In this document: piece after piece, positions 26,239 to 34,954 of the stretch | How the letters are laid out: the number at the start of each line of letters is the position of its first letter | Numbering within the stretch: position 1 is the stretch's first letter | DNA from: Stappia indica | GTDB taxonomy: Bacteria > Pseudomonadota > Alphaproteobacteria > Rhizobiales > Stappiaceae | Direction of reading: 5' to 3' | Assembly (NCBI RefSeq): GCF_009789575.1 | Contig: NZ_CP046908.1 | Coordinates: forward strand, 3,501,001-3,565,000 | Length of the DNA: 64,000 nucleotides | Position numbers and translations under genes: made by a program | Notes under the pieces: model-generated | Database searches by the model: none | What the model saw: the letters and a program-made list of their open reading frames with translations, nothing else | What the model was told of the DNA's origin: nothing

Positions 26239-27305
26239 CGTCCAATCTCCGCAATCAGGGCGGCGAGCCGCCGGGCCTGGTCCTGCCAGCCCGGCAGGCC
26301 CTGCGCATGGGCGCGTGCCGCCTGTGCCATGGTTTTGGTGCGCTGCGGATCGTCCGCCAGCTGCCGCATCGCCGCGCCCACGGCCGCCGCATCGCCGGCC
26401 TCGCACAGGATGCCGGCAGCGCTAGGAACGGTGTCGCGTACCGCGCCGGCTCCGGTCGCAATGAGGGGAAGGCCATGCGCCATCGCCTCGACGAAGGCCA
26501 TGCCGTAGCCCTCGTAGAGCGTCGTCAGCGCGAAAGCATCCGCCTCGGCGTAGAGCGCCTCGAGCGCCGCCTTCGGCAGCGCCCCGTGCAGGCGCACCTG
26601 CCGCGACAGGCCGAGCCGGTCGATCTCCGCACGCACACGGCTCGCGTGAGCCGCGTCGAGCTTGTCGCTGCCGGCGATGTCCAGCGTGATCCGCGTGTCG
26701 CGCAGGCCGGCAAGCGCCGCCAGCAGCGTCGGGTGATCCTTGCGCGGCACCAGCGAGCCGACGCACAACAGGCGGAACGGATCGCCCGCCTGCCGGTTGC
26801 GCCGCGTGTGCGGCGGCGGCAGGACGAGGCCGGGCTCCAGCACGCTCACGCGCTCGCGGGCCATGCCGAATTCGGCGGCGACGGCGGCCGCGGTTGCCTG
26901 GCTCGTCGTCACCACATGGCGCGCCAGCGCCAGCGCGCGGCGCTCGCTGACATGCAGTTCCGCCGCCCGGTCTGCGGGAATGTCGCTCTCGTGGGCCAGG
27001 GGATGGTGCACCAGCGCGATCAGCCGCAGCCGCTGAGCATGCGGGGCGGCGATCGCGTCCATCACGCCGAAGGCCAGCCCGTCGATCATCACGACCTCGC
27101 CGTCGGCAAGGCCGGAGAGCAGGCGTTCGCCGGCTTCAAGCGTGGCCGGCGAGGGCGCAGGGTAGCCCTCGCCGAGCGTCAGCGCGGTCGCCTCGACGCC
27201 GATGGCGGCCAGGGCCGCAAGCAGCTCGCGGTCATAGACATAGCCGCCGGTCGGCGTCTCCAGCCGGCCCGGATACAGAAAGGTGAGCCGGGCTGCGGCC
27301 GTCAT
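26235..27305 (-). CDS. Glycosyltransferase family 4
   Basis: A 356-residue GT-B enzyme. The N-terminal domain starts LTFLYPGRLETPTGGYVYDR. The donor site shows LLCVGSLVPRKDHPTLL and TTLYEGYGMAFVEAMAHGLP, with the EX7E motif intact. Its stop is shared with the methyltransferase start on one side, and its ATG at 27305 abuts the stop of the PTPS-like gene on the other, so expression is tightly coupled. It is separated by over 13 kb from the exopolysaccharide GT4 genes and is more likely part of this small operon's own pathway. Acceptor unknown. Confidence 0.88.
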   Translation of the reverse strand: MTAAARLTFLYPGRLETPTGGYVYDRELLAALAAIGVEATALTLGEGYPAPSPATLEAGERLLSGLADGEVVMIDGLAFGVMDAIAAPHAQRLRLIALVHHPLAHESDIPADRAAELHVSERRALALARHVVTTSQATAAAVAAEFGMARERVSVLEPGLVLPPPHTRRNRQAGDPFRLLCVGSLVPRKDHPTLLAALAGLRDTRITLDIAGSDKLDAAHASRVRAEIDRLGLSRQVRLHGALPKAALEALYAEADAFALTTLYEGYGMAFVEAMAHGLPLIATGAGAVRDTVPSAAGILCEAGDAAAVGAAMRQLADDPQRTKTMAQAARAHAQGLPGWQDQARRLAALIAEIGR

Positions 27306-27703
27306 CAGATCTTGCCTTCGTACCAGGCCCGTGCGGCATGGGACTCGTGCAGCGTCACGCGGATCGAGGCGAGCTCGCTGCCCGGACGCCCGAGCCGGTT
27401 CTCGCGCGCGGCCCGTGCCAGCGCGTCGAAGATGTGGCGGCTCAGGAACTCGGTGGTGGTGTTCTTGCCCTTGAACTCCGGCACGTCGTCGAGATTGCGG
27501 TAGTTCAGCGGCGTCAACGTCTCCTTGAGCACCTCATGGGCGCGGCCGATGTCGATGACGATGCCGTTCTCGTCGAGCTCCTGCGAAAAGAACGCGGCAT
27601 CGACGACGAAGGTCGCACCGTGCAGCTGCTGCGCGGGGCCGAAGACGTCGCCCTTGAACGAATGGGCGATCATGATGTGGTCGCGGACTTCGACGGCGTG
27701 CAT
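27305..27703 (-). CDS. Divergent 6-pyruvoyl-tetrahydropterin synthase/QueD-fold protein
   Basis: A 132-residue protein of the PTPS/QueD family by overall pattern (IMIAHSF, QLHGATFVVDAAF, VIDIGRAHEVLK, NTTTEFLSRHIFDAL, HESHAARAWYE). Zinc ligands His14 and His28 are present, but the third position of the usual His-Gly-His is Ala30. The catalytic Cys position is Ala24, and the LDHxxLN His is Tyr (LNYRNLDD). It is therefore unlikely to be a standard PTPS or QueD. The ATG at 27703 is chosen because the family N-terminus begins there. It is the second gene of a four-gene operon. Confidence 0.85.
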   Translation of the reverse strand: MHAVEVRDHIMIAHSFKGDVFGPAQQLHGATFVVDAAFFSQELDENGIVIDIGRAHEVLKETLTPLNYRNLDDVPEFKGKNTTTEFLSRHIFDALARAARENRLGRPGSELASIRVTLHESHAARAWYEGKI

Positions 27704-27815
27704 GTGTCGGGATCTCCTGTTGGAACCGGGCGGAGGCGGGAGGGCTGGTGTCGATACGCAAGACGGCCGCGTCCGGGTCGGTGCGGCGCGCATGTGACGT
27801 CAAATTGCGCCGACA

Positions 27816-28862
27816 TCAGGGCGCAGCGGCCGTCTCGCCGTTGTTTTTCACGTCGTTTTCCGCCCCGTGGCGGATCGGCTGCGCCAGCACCGGAACCCGG
27901 CCGGCAAAGATCTCCGGCAGCCGGACGGGCGCCTCCTCGATGGAAATCGGCGGCGAGATCAGCACGTCGAGCGCCGGGTCACGCAGAAGTGACAGGGCCG
28001 TCTCCATGCGCCGGCGATAGGTCCAGCGCGCCTGCCGGTCCGGCGGCAAGCTGCCGACCTGGCTGGAACGCAGCGTCAGCCGCCGGCTGTGGAAGCTGCC
28101 GCCCAGATGCGCGGTGACGGGCTTGGCGCCGTACCAGCTCATCTCCACCACCTTCGCCTCGCGTCCGGCCAGGGAAAGTGCGGTGTCGAGGCCGGAGGGG
28201 TGGCCGCTGGTGTGGAAGACGAGATCCTGGTCGGGCGGCGCTTCGCCGGGCAGTGCGAACCCCGCGCCGAGCGCGCGGGCGCAGGTTTCCTTCGCCGGAT
28301 CCGTGTCGACGACCGTCACCCGTGTGCCGGGCAGTCGGGCGGCCAGATAGGCGACCAGCAGCCCGACGACCCCGCCGCCGACCACGGCAACGTGATCTCC
28401 CGGTGAGGCGCCGCCGTCCCATAACCCGTTGAGCGCGGTCTCTATGTTGGCCGCCAGGATCGCCCGCAGCGCGGGCACGCCGTCAGGAATCGGCACGGCG
28501 GCGGAACCGGAAACGGCGAAGCGAGTTTGATGAGGATGAAGAACGAAAACGGTTTCGCCGGTTCGCGCCGGATCGCCCTCGACGATTTCGCCGACACAGG
28601 CGTAGCCATACTTCACCGGGAAGGGGAAATCCCCCTCCTGGAACGGCGCGCGCATGCGCTGCCATTCGCTTTCCGGCACCGCTCCGGTGAACACAAGCCG
28701 CTCGGTTCCAAGGCTCACGCCGCTCCACAAGGTGCGCACCAGCACCTCGTCTTCAGCCGGCCTCCGTACTTCCTGCAGGCGCAGTTCCAGCGTCTCCGGA
28801 CCCGTGGTCCAGAGTGCTTGTGCGTTGCAAGAAAATTTATTCGGCATGCTGCGCTGCGTCAC
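27816..28862 (-). CDS. Zinc-type alcohol dehydrogenase-like oxidoreductase (MDR family)
   Basis: A 348-residue medium-chain dehydrogenase/reductase. The Rossmann loop is VAVVGGGVVGLLVAYL followed by VTVVDTDPAKE; an N-terminal GroES-like domain has LVRTLWSGVSLGTE and the KYGYACVGEIVEG strand. The catalytic-zinc Cys of classical alcohol dehydrogenases is replaced (WSGVSLG) and the structural-zinc Cys loop is absent. The start is GTG at 28862, supported by TAAGGAGGATTT immediately upstream; the next ATG (28847) is too far from that site. It is the first gene of the PTPS-like operon, 112 bases before it. Confidence 0.87.
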   Translation of the reverse strand: MTQRSMPNKFSCNAQALWTTGPETLELRLQEVRRPAEDEVLVRTLWSGVSLGTERLVFTGAVPESEWQRMRAPFQEGDFPFPVKYGYACVGEIVEGDPARTGETVFVLHPHQTRFAVSGSAAVPIPDGVPALRAILAANIETALNGLWDGGASPGDHVAVVGGGVVGLLVAYLAARLPGTRVTVVDTDPAKETCARALGAGFALPGEAPPDQDLVFHTSGHPSGLDTALSLAGREAKVVEMSWYGAKPVTAHLGGSFHSRRLTLRSSQVGSLPPDRQARWTYRRRMETALSLLRDPALDVLISPPISIEEAPVRLPEIFAGRVPVLAQPIRHGAENDVKNNGETAAAP

Positions 28863-28952
28863 AAATCCTCCTTAGTCCGGGGCAACGTATAGCGCAACAG
28901 ACGGGGCTGGGCATCCGCTATCGCCGACCATCTGTTTACGAGGTTGTGTTTC

Positions 28953-30845
28953 ATGTTTCAGAGCAGGTTGCCGACTTACCTCACACCGGATTCCTCCGGC
29001 AACGGCGTCGTTGCGCCGTCCCCGGACCTTCACCAGGCCGCGCCCGCAGATGCCGCAAGGCTCGCGCGTCGGCGCGCCGTTTTCGCCACCCTCGTGCTTG
29101 CCACCATGGCCGGTTTGACCGCGCTGCTGGGCCTCGCCTTTTCCGGCGACGGCGGCATCACATGGGCCGAGTGGCTGATGATCGCCTGCTTCCTGCTGAC
29201 CTTGCCGTGGACGGCAATCGGCTTCTGGAATGCGGTGATCGGCCTGTCGGTCATGCGCCTGTCGCGCGACCCGCTCGCCGCCGTCTCGACCCTGCGTCCG
29301 GGCGATGCCGCCCGCGACAGCGCGTCGTCGACCGCCATCCTCTCCTGCATCCGCAACGAGGATGTGGACGGTGTCGCCGCCTCGCTCGATGCGATGGCGG
29401 CGGACCTGGTGCGCTCGGGCCGCTCCGCCGGCTTCACGCTCTATGTCCTCAGCGACACCAATGTCGAGGAGATCGCCGACCGCGAGGAGCGCGCCTTTGC
29501 CGAACTGGCCGCGCGCTGGGAGGGCCGCCTGCCGGTGCTCTACCGTCGCCGGTCGGAGAACCCCGGCTTCAAGGCCGGCAACATCCGCGACTTCCTCGAC
29601 CGCTGGGGCGCCGCGCATGACTATGCCATCGTGCTCGATGCCGACAGCTTCATGTCGGCCAACACGATGCTCGACATGGTCGCGCGCATGGACGCAAACC
29701 CGCGCGTCGGCATTCTGCAGACGCTGGTCGTCGGCATGCCGACCACCAGCGCCTTTGCCCGCATCTTCCAGTTCGGCATGCGCCTCGGCATGCGCTCCTA
29801 CACGCTGGGCAGCGCCTGGTGGCAGGGCGATTGCGGTCCCTATTGGGGCCACAACGCGATCCTCCGGGTGGCACCCTTCGCGGAGCACTGTCATCTGCCG
29901 AAGCTGCCGGGCAAGGGCCCGCTCTCCGGCTGGGTGCTGAGCCACGACCAGGTCGAGGCCGTCCTGATGCGCCGCGCCGGCTACGAGGTGCGCGTGCTTC
30001 CCGTCGAGGGCGAGAGCTTCGAGGAGAACCCGCCCAACATGCTGGAGTTCATCCGCCGCGAGCTGCGCTGGTGCCAGGGCAATCTCCAGTACATCAAGCT
30101 GCTCGGCCTGCCGGACCTCAAGCCGGTCAGCCGCATCCAGCTGTTCCTGGCGATCCTGATGTTCGTGTCCGCCCCGGCCTGGCTGACCTTCATGGCGACC
30201 GGCGCGGTTCTGGTGGCCTTGGGCAGCGGCGAGCTGATCCGTTTCGACCTGACGGCGGGCTTCGCGCTTTTCGTCATCGTCATGACGATGATCTTCGCGC
30301 CGAAGATCTCCACCTTCTTCGACATCCTTGCCGACAGCAAGCTGCGCGCCGCTTTCGGCGGGGGCCTGCGCGTTACGGCAAGCTGGGTGACCGAGCTGGT
30401 CTTCTCCATGCTGATGGCGCCGATCATCGCGGTTGCCGTCACGCTCTTCGTCGCCGGCCTGCCCTTCGGCAAGGCCATCGGCTGGGGTGCGCAGATCCGC
30501 GACAACCGCACCCTGCCGCTCGGCCTGTGCGCCTCCAAGCTGTGGCCGCAGACCCTGTTCGGCCTGGCCGGCTTCGTGTGGGCCTTCGCCTTCACCCCGG
30601 ACCTGATCTGGCCGCTGCTGCCGGTCATTCTCGGCCCGGCTCTCGCCGTTCCGCTGGCCCGCCTGAGTTCGGGCGAGGCCGCCGGCCGTCTGGCGCTTGC
30701 CTCGCATCTGTGGCGTCTGCCGGAGGAGGTCGTGCCGGCCGAGTGCCTGCTGCCGCTGCGGCTTCCCGCCCATGCCTCGCTCGGCGTCTCCTTCGGCGGA
30801 GCGCATGGCGGCATGGCGCCGGATCTCGCCCGCGCCGACGGCTGA
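28953..30845 (+). CDS. opgH: Osmoregulated periplasmic glucan glucosyltransferase
   Basis: A 630-residue GT2 membrane glucosyltransferase (MdoH/OpgH). Catalytic segments: AILSCIRNEDVDGV, VLDADSFMSANTM (DxD), and RRELRWCQGNLQY (the QxxRW-type motif). Two membrane helices lie before the cytoplasmic GT domain and about six after it. It polymerises UDP-glucose into the linear backbone of periplasmic glucans and exports it. The ATG at 28953 has GAGG nine bases upstream. It is shorter than the E. coli protein, as is usual in alphaproteobacteria. opgG is not in the window; opgC lies 7 kb downstream. Confidence 0.92.
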   Translation: MFQSRLPTYLTPDSSGNGVVAPSPDLHQAAPADAARLARRRAVFATLVLATMAGLTALLGLAFSGDGGITWAEWLMIACFLLTLPWTAIGFWNAVIGLSVMRLSRDPLAAVSTLRPGDAARDSASSTAILSCIRNEDVDGVAASLDAMAADLVRSGRSAGFTLYVLSDTNVEEIADREERAFAELAARWEGRLPVLYRRRSENPGFKAGNIRDFLDRWGAAHDYAIVLDADSFMSANTMLDMVARMDANPRVGILQTLVVGMPTTSAFARIFQFGMRLGMRSYTLGSAWWQGDCGPYWGHNAILRVAPFAEHCHLPKLPGKGPLSGWVLSHDQVEAVLMRRAGYEVRVLPVEGESFEENPPNMLEFIRRELRWCQGNLQYIKLLGLPDLKPVSRIQLFLAILMFVSAPAWLTFMATGAVLVALGSGELIRFDLTAGFALFVIVMTMIFAPKISTFFDILADSKLRAAFGGGLRVTASWVTELVFSMLMAPIIAVAVTLFVAGLPFGKAIGWGAQIRDNRTLPLGLCASKLWPQTLFGLAGFVWAFAFTPDLIWPLLPVILGPALAVPLARLSSGEAAGRLALASHLWRLPEEVVPAECLLPLRLPAHASLGVSFGGAHGGMAPDLARADG

Positions 30846-30864
30846 GCCTGGCTTTCGCGTCCCC

Positions 30865-30901
30865 GGCGGATCACTCCGGCCTCGCGCCGCGGTGATCCGC
30901 C
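30865..30901 (+). terminator. Hairpin after opgH
   Basis: Perfect 10-base stem GGCGGATCAC / GTGATCCGCC with a 17-base GC-rich loop, 20 bases after the opgH stop. There is no U-run, so it may be a Rho-assisted or mRNA-stabilising structure. Confidence 0.5.
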
Positions 30902-31003
30902 GTGCACGCCCTGTCGCGGGCCGTTGATTTGAGCGGATCGGGCCTTTGCGGCACCTTGGTCCTCGCCGCCGGGCGCATCGTCCGGCCACGGGAGACAGAT
31001 GTC

Positions 31004-31498
31004 ATGCAATCTCATGCCGCTCCGGCCGCCGCCGCTGCCAGCTTCTTTCCGCCGCTCACCCTGGCGACCCTTGTCACCGCTCTCATCGCCGGCGTGCTCG
31101 CCGACGGTACCTGGGAGTTCTGGGCGCGGGTGATCACGCCGCTGTGGGTCGGCGGTCCGCTGCAGCCGGCAGCGCTCGTCCAGTCGGTCTTCGGCTTCAG
31201 CAGCTTCGCCCTTGCCGAGGCGATCCACCTCGTCGTCGGCGTGGTCTTCTACCCGCTCGGCTATCTCTTCATCGCAAAGCCCATCGCCGACCGGTTCCTG
31301 CCGTTCCTGCCCTGGCCCGTCGTGGCGCTGGGCTATGGCGTCGGCCTGTGGATCTTCGCGCTCTACATCATGGCGCATCTCTTCGCCGGCCTGCCGCCCT
31401 TCCTGAACTTCATCACCTTGACCTGGGCCTCGCTCATCGGTCACCTGCTGTTCGGGCTGGTCGTCGGTATCGTGGTGCGCTGGCGGATGCCGGCATGA
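31004..31498 (+). CDS. Small polytopic membrane protein, function unknown
   Basis: A 164-residue protein with four predicted membrane helices (about residues 18-38, 60-90, 98-122, 135-158). It has a repeated Ala/Leu/Phe composition and no soluble domain. GGGAGA precedes the ATG at 31004. I do not recognise a characterised family. It stands alone between opgH and the CoA-transferase operon on the same strand, with gaps of about 160 and 40 bases. A link to osmoregulated glucans is only positional. Confidence 0.72.
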   Translation: MQSHAAPAAAAASFFPPLTLATLVTALIAGVLADGTWEFWARVITPLWVGGPLQPAALVQSVFGFSSFALAEAIHLVVGVVFYPLGYLFIAKPIADRFLPFLPWPVVALGYGVGLWIFALYIMAHLFAGLPPFLNFITLTWASLIGHLLFGLVVGIVVRWRMPA

Positions 31499-31541
31499 GC
31501 CGCCGCCGTTCCGGTCACCCGCTAGTCTGTCACGAGGTGAA

Positions 31542-32834
31542 ATGACGTCGTCCGATACCGCTTCTGCTTCTGCCGCACCGCGCCCGGGCGGCAGGGGGCC
31601 GCTTGCCGGGGTGAAGGTGCTCGACCTGTCGCGCATCCTTGCCGGCCCCACCGCCACCCAGCTGCTCGGCGATCTCGGCGCCGACGTCGTCAAGATCGAG
31701 CGGCCCGACAGCGGCGACGACACCCGCGGCTGGGGGCCGCCCTTCCTGCGCGATGCGGACGGCAACGAGACCCGCGAGAGCGCCTATTACCTCTCTTCCA
31801 ACCGCAACAAGCGCTCGCTCGCCGTCGATCTGTCGAGCGAGGAGGGCATTGCCCTGGTGCGCCGGCTGGCGCGCTGCGCCGATGTGCTGGTGGAGAATTT
31901 CAAGGTCGGCGACCTTGCCCGCCGCGGCCTCGGCTACGAGGCGCTGTCGGCGGAAAATCCCGGCCTCGTCTATTGCTCGATCTCCGGCTTCGGCCAGGAC
32001 GGGCCCTATGCCCACCGGGCCGGCTACGACTTTCTCATCCAGGGCATGGGCGGGCTGATGTCGCTCACCGGCCGGCCGGATGCGGAGGGCGGCGAGCAGA
32101 CCAAGGCCGGCGTCGGCATCGCCGACGTCATGTGCGGCATGTATGCCTCCAGCGCCATTCTCGCCGCGCTGCATCACCGCAGCGCCACCGGCGAGGGCCA
32201 GCATCTCGACATCGCGCTGTTCGACACGCAGGTCGCCTGGCTGATCAACCAGGGCGTCGCCTGCCTCACCGACGGCAACGTGCCGCCGCGCCGGGGCAAT
32301 GCCCATCCCACCATCGTGCCCTACAACGCCTATCCGGCGCGCGACGGCTCCTTCATCCTCGCCGTCGGCAACGATGCGCAATTCGCCCGCTTCTGCGAGG
32401 TGGCAGGCCGGCCGGAGCTTGCCAGCGACCCGCGCTTTGCCCGCAATGCCGACCGGGTGCGCAACCGGCTGGAGCTGGAGCCCGAGATCGAGCGGCTGAC
32501 GGCAACGCGCGACCGCGCCGACTGGATCGCCGCGCTGGAGGCGGTCGGCGTGCCCTGCGGCCCGATCAACGATGTCGGCGAGGTCTTCGCCGATCCGCAG
32601 GTCGTCCATCGCGGCATGCGCATCGAGATGGAGCACCCCTTGGGTCGCGACGGACACGTGTCGCTGATCGGCAACCCGCTGAAGCTCTCGCGCACCCCGG
32701 TCACCTATCGCCATGCCCCGCCGCGCCTCGGCGAGGGCGGCGTCGAGGCGCTGGCCGAATGGCTCGGCGAGGACGACACTGGCATCCGGGCGCTGGCGGC
32801 ACGCGGCGCCATCGCACTGGCGGAGACGGAATGA
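31542..32834 (+). CDS. CaiB/BaiF-type (class III) CoA-transferase
   Basis: A 430-residue CoA-transferase. Family motifs are VKVLDLSRILAGPTATQLL, GADVVKIERPDSGDDTR, SNRNKRSLAVDL and AGYDFLIQGMGG, which carries the catalytic Asp. CoA is moved between organic acids through mixed anhydride and enzyme thioester intermediates. Formyl-CoA:oxalate and succinyl-CoA:dicarboxylate transferases belong here; sequence does not identify the acids. The stop overlaps the start of a ThDP enzyme (ATGA), so the two probably act on one pathway. Confidence 0.9.
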   Translation: MTSSDTASASAAPRPGGRGPLAGVKVLDLSRILAGPTATQLLGDLGADVVKIERPDSGDDTRGWGPPFLRDADGNETRESAYYLSSNRNKRSLAVDLSSEEGIALVRRLARCADVLVENFKVGDLARRGLGYEALSAENPGLVYCSISGFGQDGPYAHRAGYDFLIQGMGGLMSLTGRPDAEGGEQTKAGVGIADVMCGMYASSAILAALHHRSATGEGQHLDIALFDTQVAWLINQGVACLTDGNVPPRRGNAHPTIVPYNAYPARDGSFILAVGNDAQFARFCEVAGRPELASDPRFARNADRVRNRLELEPEIERLTATRDRADWIAALEAVGVPCGPINDVGEVFADPQVVHRGMRIEMEHPLGRDGHVSLIGNPLKLSRTPVTYRHAPPRLGEGGVEALAEWLGEDDTGIRALAARGAIALAETE

Positions 32835-34462
32835 GCGGGACGGGAGCGGATTTCATCGCCGCCAAGCTGCGGCAGGCCGGCTGCACCCACGCCTTCGGCA
32901 TGCCGGGCGGCGAGGTGCTGGCCTTGATGGGCGCGCTGGAGGCGGCGGGCATCGCCTTCCAGCTGGTCAAGCACGAGAATGCCGGCGGCTTCATGGGCGA
33001 GGGTGTCTGGCATGCGCAGGCCCGCGCCGGACGCGAGGCGCCCGCCGTCCTGCTCGCCACGCTCGGTCCCGGCGTTGCCAATGCGGTCAATGTGGTCGCC
33101 AACGCGCTGCAGGACCGGGTGCCGCTCGTCTTCCTGACCGGCTGCGTCGATGCCCGCGAGGCGGAAACCTACACCCACCAGGTTTTCGATCATGGCGCCT
33201 TGCTGCGCCCGGTGGTCAAGGCGAGCTTCCGCGCCGCCCCCGGCGCGCTGGGCGCGATGATGGACAAGGCGATCCTCACCGCCCTGGACGGCCAGCCCGG
33301 CCCGGTCCATGTCGACGTGCCCATCGGCATCGCGGAAGGCGCCTGCGAGGAGGGGCTGCACCCTCTGCCGCAGCGCGTCTCGCCGCGCGATCTTGCTCCG
33401 GCCGGCCCTTCGCTGGAGGCGGCCCGCGCGCTGCTGGCAGGTGCCGAGCGGCCCATCGCCATCGCCGGCGTCGATGCGGTCAACGAGGATGCGGGCGCGG
33501 CCGTCGCCGCCTTCTGCCGGGCCCATAACGTGCCGCTCATTACCAGCTACAAGGCCAAGGGCCTGCTCGACGAGGCCGACCTGCTGGCTCTCGGCGGTGC
33601 GGGTCTGTCGCCGCGTGCCGACGCGCAGCTGCTGCCGTTGCTTGCGGCCTCCGACTGCGTCCTGCTCCTCGGCTACGATCCGATCGAGATGCGCATCAAC
33701 TGGCGAAACCCGTGGCCAGCCGATGCGCCGGTGGTGGAAGTCGCTGCGAGCCCGCGCCGGCACGGCATGCATGCCGTCCGCCATATTCTGCCCTGCGGCG
33801 TTGCGCCGGCGCTTGCCGCCTTGGGCGAGGGGCTCGCCCCGCGTGCCACCTGGCCGGACGGGGAGATTGCGGCCGCGCGCACAGCGCTCGCCGCCCAGTT
33901 CGCGCCCGAGCCCTCCGGCTGGGGGCCGGCCGCCGTCTTCCATACCCTGCGCGATGTCCTGCCGGCCGAGACGGTGGCGACCGCCGACAGCGGCGCCCAT
34001 CGCATCCTCGTTTCGCAGATCTGGCGCGCCGGCTTTCCGCGCGCCATGTTGCAGTCCTCGGCCCTGTGCACCATGGCCTGCGCCCTGCCGCTCGGCATCG
34101 GCCACGCCATCGCCGAGCCGGAGCGTCCGGTCGTCGTCTTCGTCGGCGATGCGGGGCTGGAGATGGGGCTCGGCGAGCTTGCCACCTTGCGCGACCTCGG
34201 TCTACCGGTTCTGGTCTGCGTTCTGGTCGACGAGAGCCTCGCCCTCATCGAGCTGAAGCAGCGCGCCAGCCAGCGCCCCAATGTCGGCGTCGACTTTGCC
34301 GGCACCGATTTCCCCGCGCTTGCCCGCGCGCTCGGCGGCCATGGCGTGTGGGTGGACGATGCGGCAACGCTCGCCCGCGAGGCGGCCGCCGCGCTCTCCC
34401 GCAACACCTACACCCTGCTTGCCTGCCGCATCGGCCGGCGCGCCTATGACGGCAAGTTCTGA
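32831..34462 (+). CDS. Thiamine diphosphate-dependent enzyme (acetolactate synthase-like fold)
   Basis: A 543-residue ThDP enzyme with the three-domain order PYR (1-170), central (180-320), PP (350-540). The cofactor-activating Glu is in LVKHENAGGFMGEG. The metal-binding motif is VGDAGLEMGLGELATL followed by VLVDESLALIELKQ, with Asp where Asn is usual. The ATG at 32831 overlaps the CoA-transferase stop. A pair of class III CoA-transferase and ThDP enzyme recalls formyl-CoA transferase/oxalyl-CoA decarboxylase, but the N-terminus does not look like oxalyl-CoA decarboxylase. Substrate unresolved. Confidence 0.85.
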   Translation: MSGTGADFIAAKLRQAGCTHAFGMPGGEVLALMGALEAAGIAFQLVKHENAGGFMGEGVWHAQARAGREAPAVLLATLGPGVANAVNVVANALQDRVPLVFLTGCVDAREAETYTHQVFDHGALLRPVVKASFRAAPGALGAMMDKAILTALDGQPGPVHVDVPIGIAEGACEEGLHPLPQRVSPRDLAPAGPSLEAARALLAGAERPIAIAGVDAVNEDAGAAVAAFCRAHNVPLITSYKAKGLLDEADLLALGGAGLSPRADAQLLPLLAASDCVLLLGYDPIEMRINWRNPWPADAPVVEVAASPRRHGMHAVRHILPCGVAPALAALGEGLAPRATWPDGEIAAARTALAAQFAPEPSGWGPAAVFHTLRDVLPAETVATADSGAHRILVSQIWRAGFPRAMLQSSALCTMACALPLGIGHAIAEPERPVVVFVGDAGLEMGLGELATLRDLGLPVLVCVLVDESLALIELKQRASQRPNVGVDFAGTDFPALARALGGHGVWVDDAATLAREAAAALSRNTYTLLACRIGRRAYDGKF

Positions 34463-34490
34463 ACCGCTCCGGGAGAGGCGGTCTTGAAAA

Positions 34491-34508
34491 TGTAAAGCGT
34501 GCTTGACA
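34491..34508. promoter_or_regulatory. Operator copy 1 overlapping a -35 element
   Basis: TGTAAAGCGTGCTTGACA: a dyad with arms TGTAAAGC and GCTTGACA (one mismatch). Its last six bases are a consensus -35 (TTGACA). It lies about 50 bases before the membrane-protein ATG. The sequence is nearly identical to the second copy at 34529-34546, on the same helical face region (38 bases centre to centre). Confidence 0.7.
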
Positions 34509-34528
34509 TTCTTGGGTGCGGCGACGAA

Positions 34529-34546
34529 TGTAAAGCACGCTTTACA
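34529..34546. promoter_or_regulatory. Operator copy 2 (perfect dyad)
   Basis: TGTAAAGCACGCTTTACA, arms TGTAAAGC and GCTTTACA with a two-base spacer. It covers the expected -10/start area of the promoter whose -35 is in copy 1, and ends 12 bases before the ATG at 34559. Likely bound by the XRE regulator encoded second in the operon. Confidence 0.72.
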
Positions 34547-34558
34547 AAAGGAACCGTC

Positions 34559-34954
34559 ATGGACAAGCGAAACGCGTCTCTCACTCTTCGCCGCGCGATC
34601 CCCTGTTTCGTGGCCTTTGCCGCCTATGTGATCGTTCTTGTCGTTTCGCTGCGCCTGCTCGCGCATGGTGTCGAGGGGCGGGCAGCCGAGCTTGCCGTAT
34701 CGCTCAGCCCGGTCATTCCCGTCATCGCCTTGTGCTTTTGTATCGTCCGGCTCATCCGCGGCATGGACGAGATGCATCGGGCCATCCAGCTCGAGGCTCT
34801 CTCCATGTCCGTCGCCGCGACAGCGCTGGCGACCTTCAGCTACGGGTTCCTGGAGAATGTCGGGTTTCCGAAAGTGTCGCTCTTCGTGGTCCTGCCGCTG
34901 ATGTGCGGCTTCTGGGCGGCCGGGACCTTCCTTGCCCAGTGGCGCTACCGATGA
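34559..34954 (+). CDS. Membrane protein paired with an XRE regulator
   Basis: A 131-residue protein with four hydrophobic helices (about 12-34, 45-65, 82-100, 106-125). AAAGGAACC precedes the ATG. The stop overlaps the next gene's ATG (ATGA), forming a two-gene operon with a short Cro-like regulator. Such small-membrane-protein/XRE pairs are widespread and of unknown role. I do not recognise a named family with certainty. The tandem operators upstream suggest strong autorepression. Confidence 0.8.
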   Translation: MDKRNASLTLRRAIPCFVAFAAYVIVLVVSLRLLAHGVEGRAAELAVSLSPVIPVIALCFCIVRLIRGMDEMHRAIQLEALSMSVAATALATFSYGFLENVGFPKVSLFVVLPLMCGFWAAGTFLAQWRYR

